A stretch of DNA of 34,990 bases, from contig NZ_JASHIZ010000028.1 of NCBI RefSeq assembly GCF_030733425.1, forward strand, positions 1 to 34,990, given 5' to 3'. The position numbers and the translations under genes were made by a program. Origin of the DNA: Roseovarius sp. MMSF_3350 (GTDB lineage: Bacteria; Pseudomonadota; Alphaproteobacteria; Rhodobacterales; Rhodobacteraceae). Positions 33,560 through 34,990 of this stretch are shown piece after piece (within the stretch, counting starts at the first letter, position 1; each line of letters starts with the position of its first letter). The notes below the pieces were generated by a model that did no database searches, was not told the DNA's origin, and saw nothing but the letters and a program-made list of their open reading frames with translations.

Positions 33560-34990
33560 TCAGTCGATCCAGACGGTGACGCTGCTGGAGCGGCCCATCG
33601 CGTCGATCACCGACAGCTTGGAATAGCCGCGCGCAAGGCCGGTCAGCTCGGCCTCGCGGCGGCGGGTGCCGGTTTTCTGCGGCTTGCCGTTGGCAAGCCA
33701 GGTGAAAGGCGGCTTGCCGTCGCGCAGCTTTACCGTCAGGCGGCCGTCCTGGATGGGCAGGCTCGCGCCGGCGGGGGGGAAAATCAGTTTCGGCGCATCC
33801 TCGGACGGCTGAAATACCGCGTCGCGGCTGGCGAAGCGGCGCAGCGGCTGTGGCAGGCGGGCGGTGGGCAGGATGAGCGCCTCGGGCGGGGGCGGTGGCA
33901 GGGCATCGGCTTTGGGTTTCAGGCGCTGGAACGCCTCGAAGAGGACGGGGGCGGCGAGGTCCCCGCCGAAGGCGCCGGGGATGGGCGTGCCGTCGGGGCG
34001 GCCGATCCAGACGGCGGCGACGTGCCGACCGTCGAACCCCACGGCCCAGGCGTCGCGGTGGCCGTATGAGGTGCCGGTCTTGTAGGCCAGTCGGCGTTTC
34101 GGCGCGCCCGGGGGTGGCGCGAGACCCGCGAGGATGTCGGCGACATGCCAGGAGGCGGCGCGGTTCAGGGCATTCGTTTGCGTATGGTTGTTTGTGCCCT
34201 GCCGCCAGTGGAGCGGGCGGGTCTGGCCGCCATTTGCCAGCATGGCGTAGGCAGTGGTCAGGCCTTCGAGCGTAATGCCGAGGCCGCCGAGGCCGACAGC
34301 GAGGCCGGGCTGGTCGCCGGGCAGTTCGGTGGGCACGCCGGCACGGCGCAGGGTGTCGAGCAGGTGGGCGGGGCCGATCTCGTCCAGGAGCAGCACGACG
34401 GGGATGTTGAGCGACTGGCGCAGGGCGTCGGCCACGGTCAGCTCGCCCCGGAAGGCGCCGTCGAAATTCTGTGGCGCGTAGGTGCCGAAGGCGACGGGGC
34501 GGTCGTGGATGAGCGTCTGCGGATGGGCGAGGCCACGGTCGAAACCCATGGCGTAGATGAACGGCTTGAGCGTGGAGCCGGGGGAGCGCATCGCCTGTGT
34601 CATGTCGACGAAACCGGAGCGGGCGTCGCCGATGCCGTAGGTGGCGGAGCCGATGGAGGCGAGGATGTCGCCGGTCTGGTGGTCGGCGATCATCATGGCG
34701 ATGGAGACGTCGACGGGCAGGTCGCGCAGGCTGTGGGTGGCGAGGCGTTCAAGGGCGGCTTGCAGGGGCGCGTCGAGCGTCAGGTCATGGCGCAGGCGGG
34801 CGGGGTCGTCCGACAGGGCGCGATCGGCCATGTGCGGCGCGATGGACGGAAAGGCGCGGCGGGCGTGGGGGACGGGTTCCGTCAGGGCGGCCTCGACCGC
34901 GCCGGGGGTCAGCAGGCCGTCGCGCTGGGCGCGGGCGAGGACGCGGGCGCGGGCCTCGGCGGCCTCGACATGGTGGCGGTCGGGGCGTCG
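33560..34990 (-). CDS. pbpC: Penicillin-binding protein 1C, C-terminal part (cut by window edge)
   Basis: The frame is open from the right edge, so only the C-terminal 476 residues are seen. First part: the linker RPDRHHVEAAEARARVL; then the transpeptidase domain with active site SPGSTLKP, SLN and KTGTSYG. The C-terminal domain is the PBP1C-type BiPBP_C extension (LPPPPPEALILPTARLP onward). PBP1C is a bifunctional glycosyltransferase/transpeptidase of the murein layer; the glycosyltransferase domain lies beyond the window. The stop codon at 33560 lies directly next to the palindrome string. Confidence 0.93.
   Translation of the reverse strand, partial: RRPDRHHVEAAEARARVLARAQRDGLLTPGAVEAALTEPVPHARRAFPSIAPHMADRALSDDPARLRHDLTLDAPLQAALERLATHSLRDLPVDVSIAMMIADHQTGDILASIGSATYGIGDARSGFVDMTQAMRSPGSTLKPFIYAMGFDRGLAHPQTLIHDRPVAFGTYAPQNFDGAFRGELTVADALRQSLNIPVVLLLDEIGPAHLLDTLRRAGVPTELPGDQPGLAVGLGGLGITLEGLTTAYAMLANGGQTRPLHWRQGTNNHTQTNALNRAASWHVADILAGLAPPPGAPKRRLAYKTGTSYGHRDAWAVGFDGRHVAAVWIGRPDGTPIPGAFGGDLAAPVLFEAFQRLKPKADALPPPPPEALILPTARLPQPLRRFASRDAVFQPSEDAPKLIFPPAGASLPIQDGRLTVKLRDGKPPFTWLANGKPQKTGTRRREAELTGLARGYSKLSVIDAMGRSSSVTVWID

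Overview
The window is chromosomal DNA of a high-GC alphaproteobacterium, most likely a marine Rhodobacteraceae (Roseobacter-group) species. This rests on gene families and order: a 45-residue aa3-type cytochrome c oxidase subunit IV, serC-serA behind a serC-type leader, FMN-riboswitch-controlled type II lumazine synthase, a DmdC-like acyl-CoA dehydrogenase, a DddQ-like cupin, and oxygen-dependent hemF. I see no rRNA, tRNA, CRISPR array, transposase, integrase or phage gene. The content is core metabolism, densely packed, with most long antisense frames being GC-driven shadows.

Layout. 1-2895: aconitase acnA (minus) with its terminator and promoter. 3114-6082: a DUF1223 exported thioredoxin-like protein, a HAD hydrolase, clpS and an RsmC-like rRNA methyltransferase. 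6128-7864: a catalytically degenerate SDR followed by hemF. 7922-12070: a four-gene minus-strand molybdenum-cofactor operon, fdhD-mobA-mobB-moeA, joined by 4-nt overlaps, whose MoeA carries an extra N-terminal domain of about 290 residues. 12102-13138: azlCD amino-acid exporter. 13234-16673: small cox subunit IV, then an acyl-CoA dehydrogenase / metallo-hydrolase / unknown-protein operon. 16807-20012: Sua5/TsaC, an IalB-like secreted protein, asparaginase and a small EF-hand protein. 20217-24252: FMN riboswitch-ribH2 facing a TPP riboswitch-thiBPQ operon, a vitamin-related block whose two transcription units converge on overlapping stop codons. 24493-25628: autoregulated ArsR-SRPBCC-YciI operon with a clear palindromic operator. 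25674-30673: serine block (serB minus, dihaem cytochrome c minus, then serC leader-serC-serA plus). 30833-34990: DddQ-like cupin, metallophosphatase, thiolase, and the C-terminal part of penicillin-binding protein 1C running off the right edge.

Regulation visible in sequence: FMN and TPP riboswitches, each with a candidate hairpin masking the Shine-Dalgarno sequence of the downstream gene; a serC-leader-like RNA with mutually exclusive pairings; an ArsR operator; two intrinsic terminators. Small intergenic palindromes form at least three families: CTACG-flanked GGTGGG hairpins, GTCCCGG-TCAAG-CCGGGAC elements, and a striking string of five perfect inverted repeats between the thiolase and pbpC genes, with a similar one at the left edge. 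I found no obviously new multi-gene system. The best leads are the five-palindrome cluster, the MoeA fusion, the degenerate SDR beside hemF, and the DddQ-like protein.
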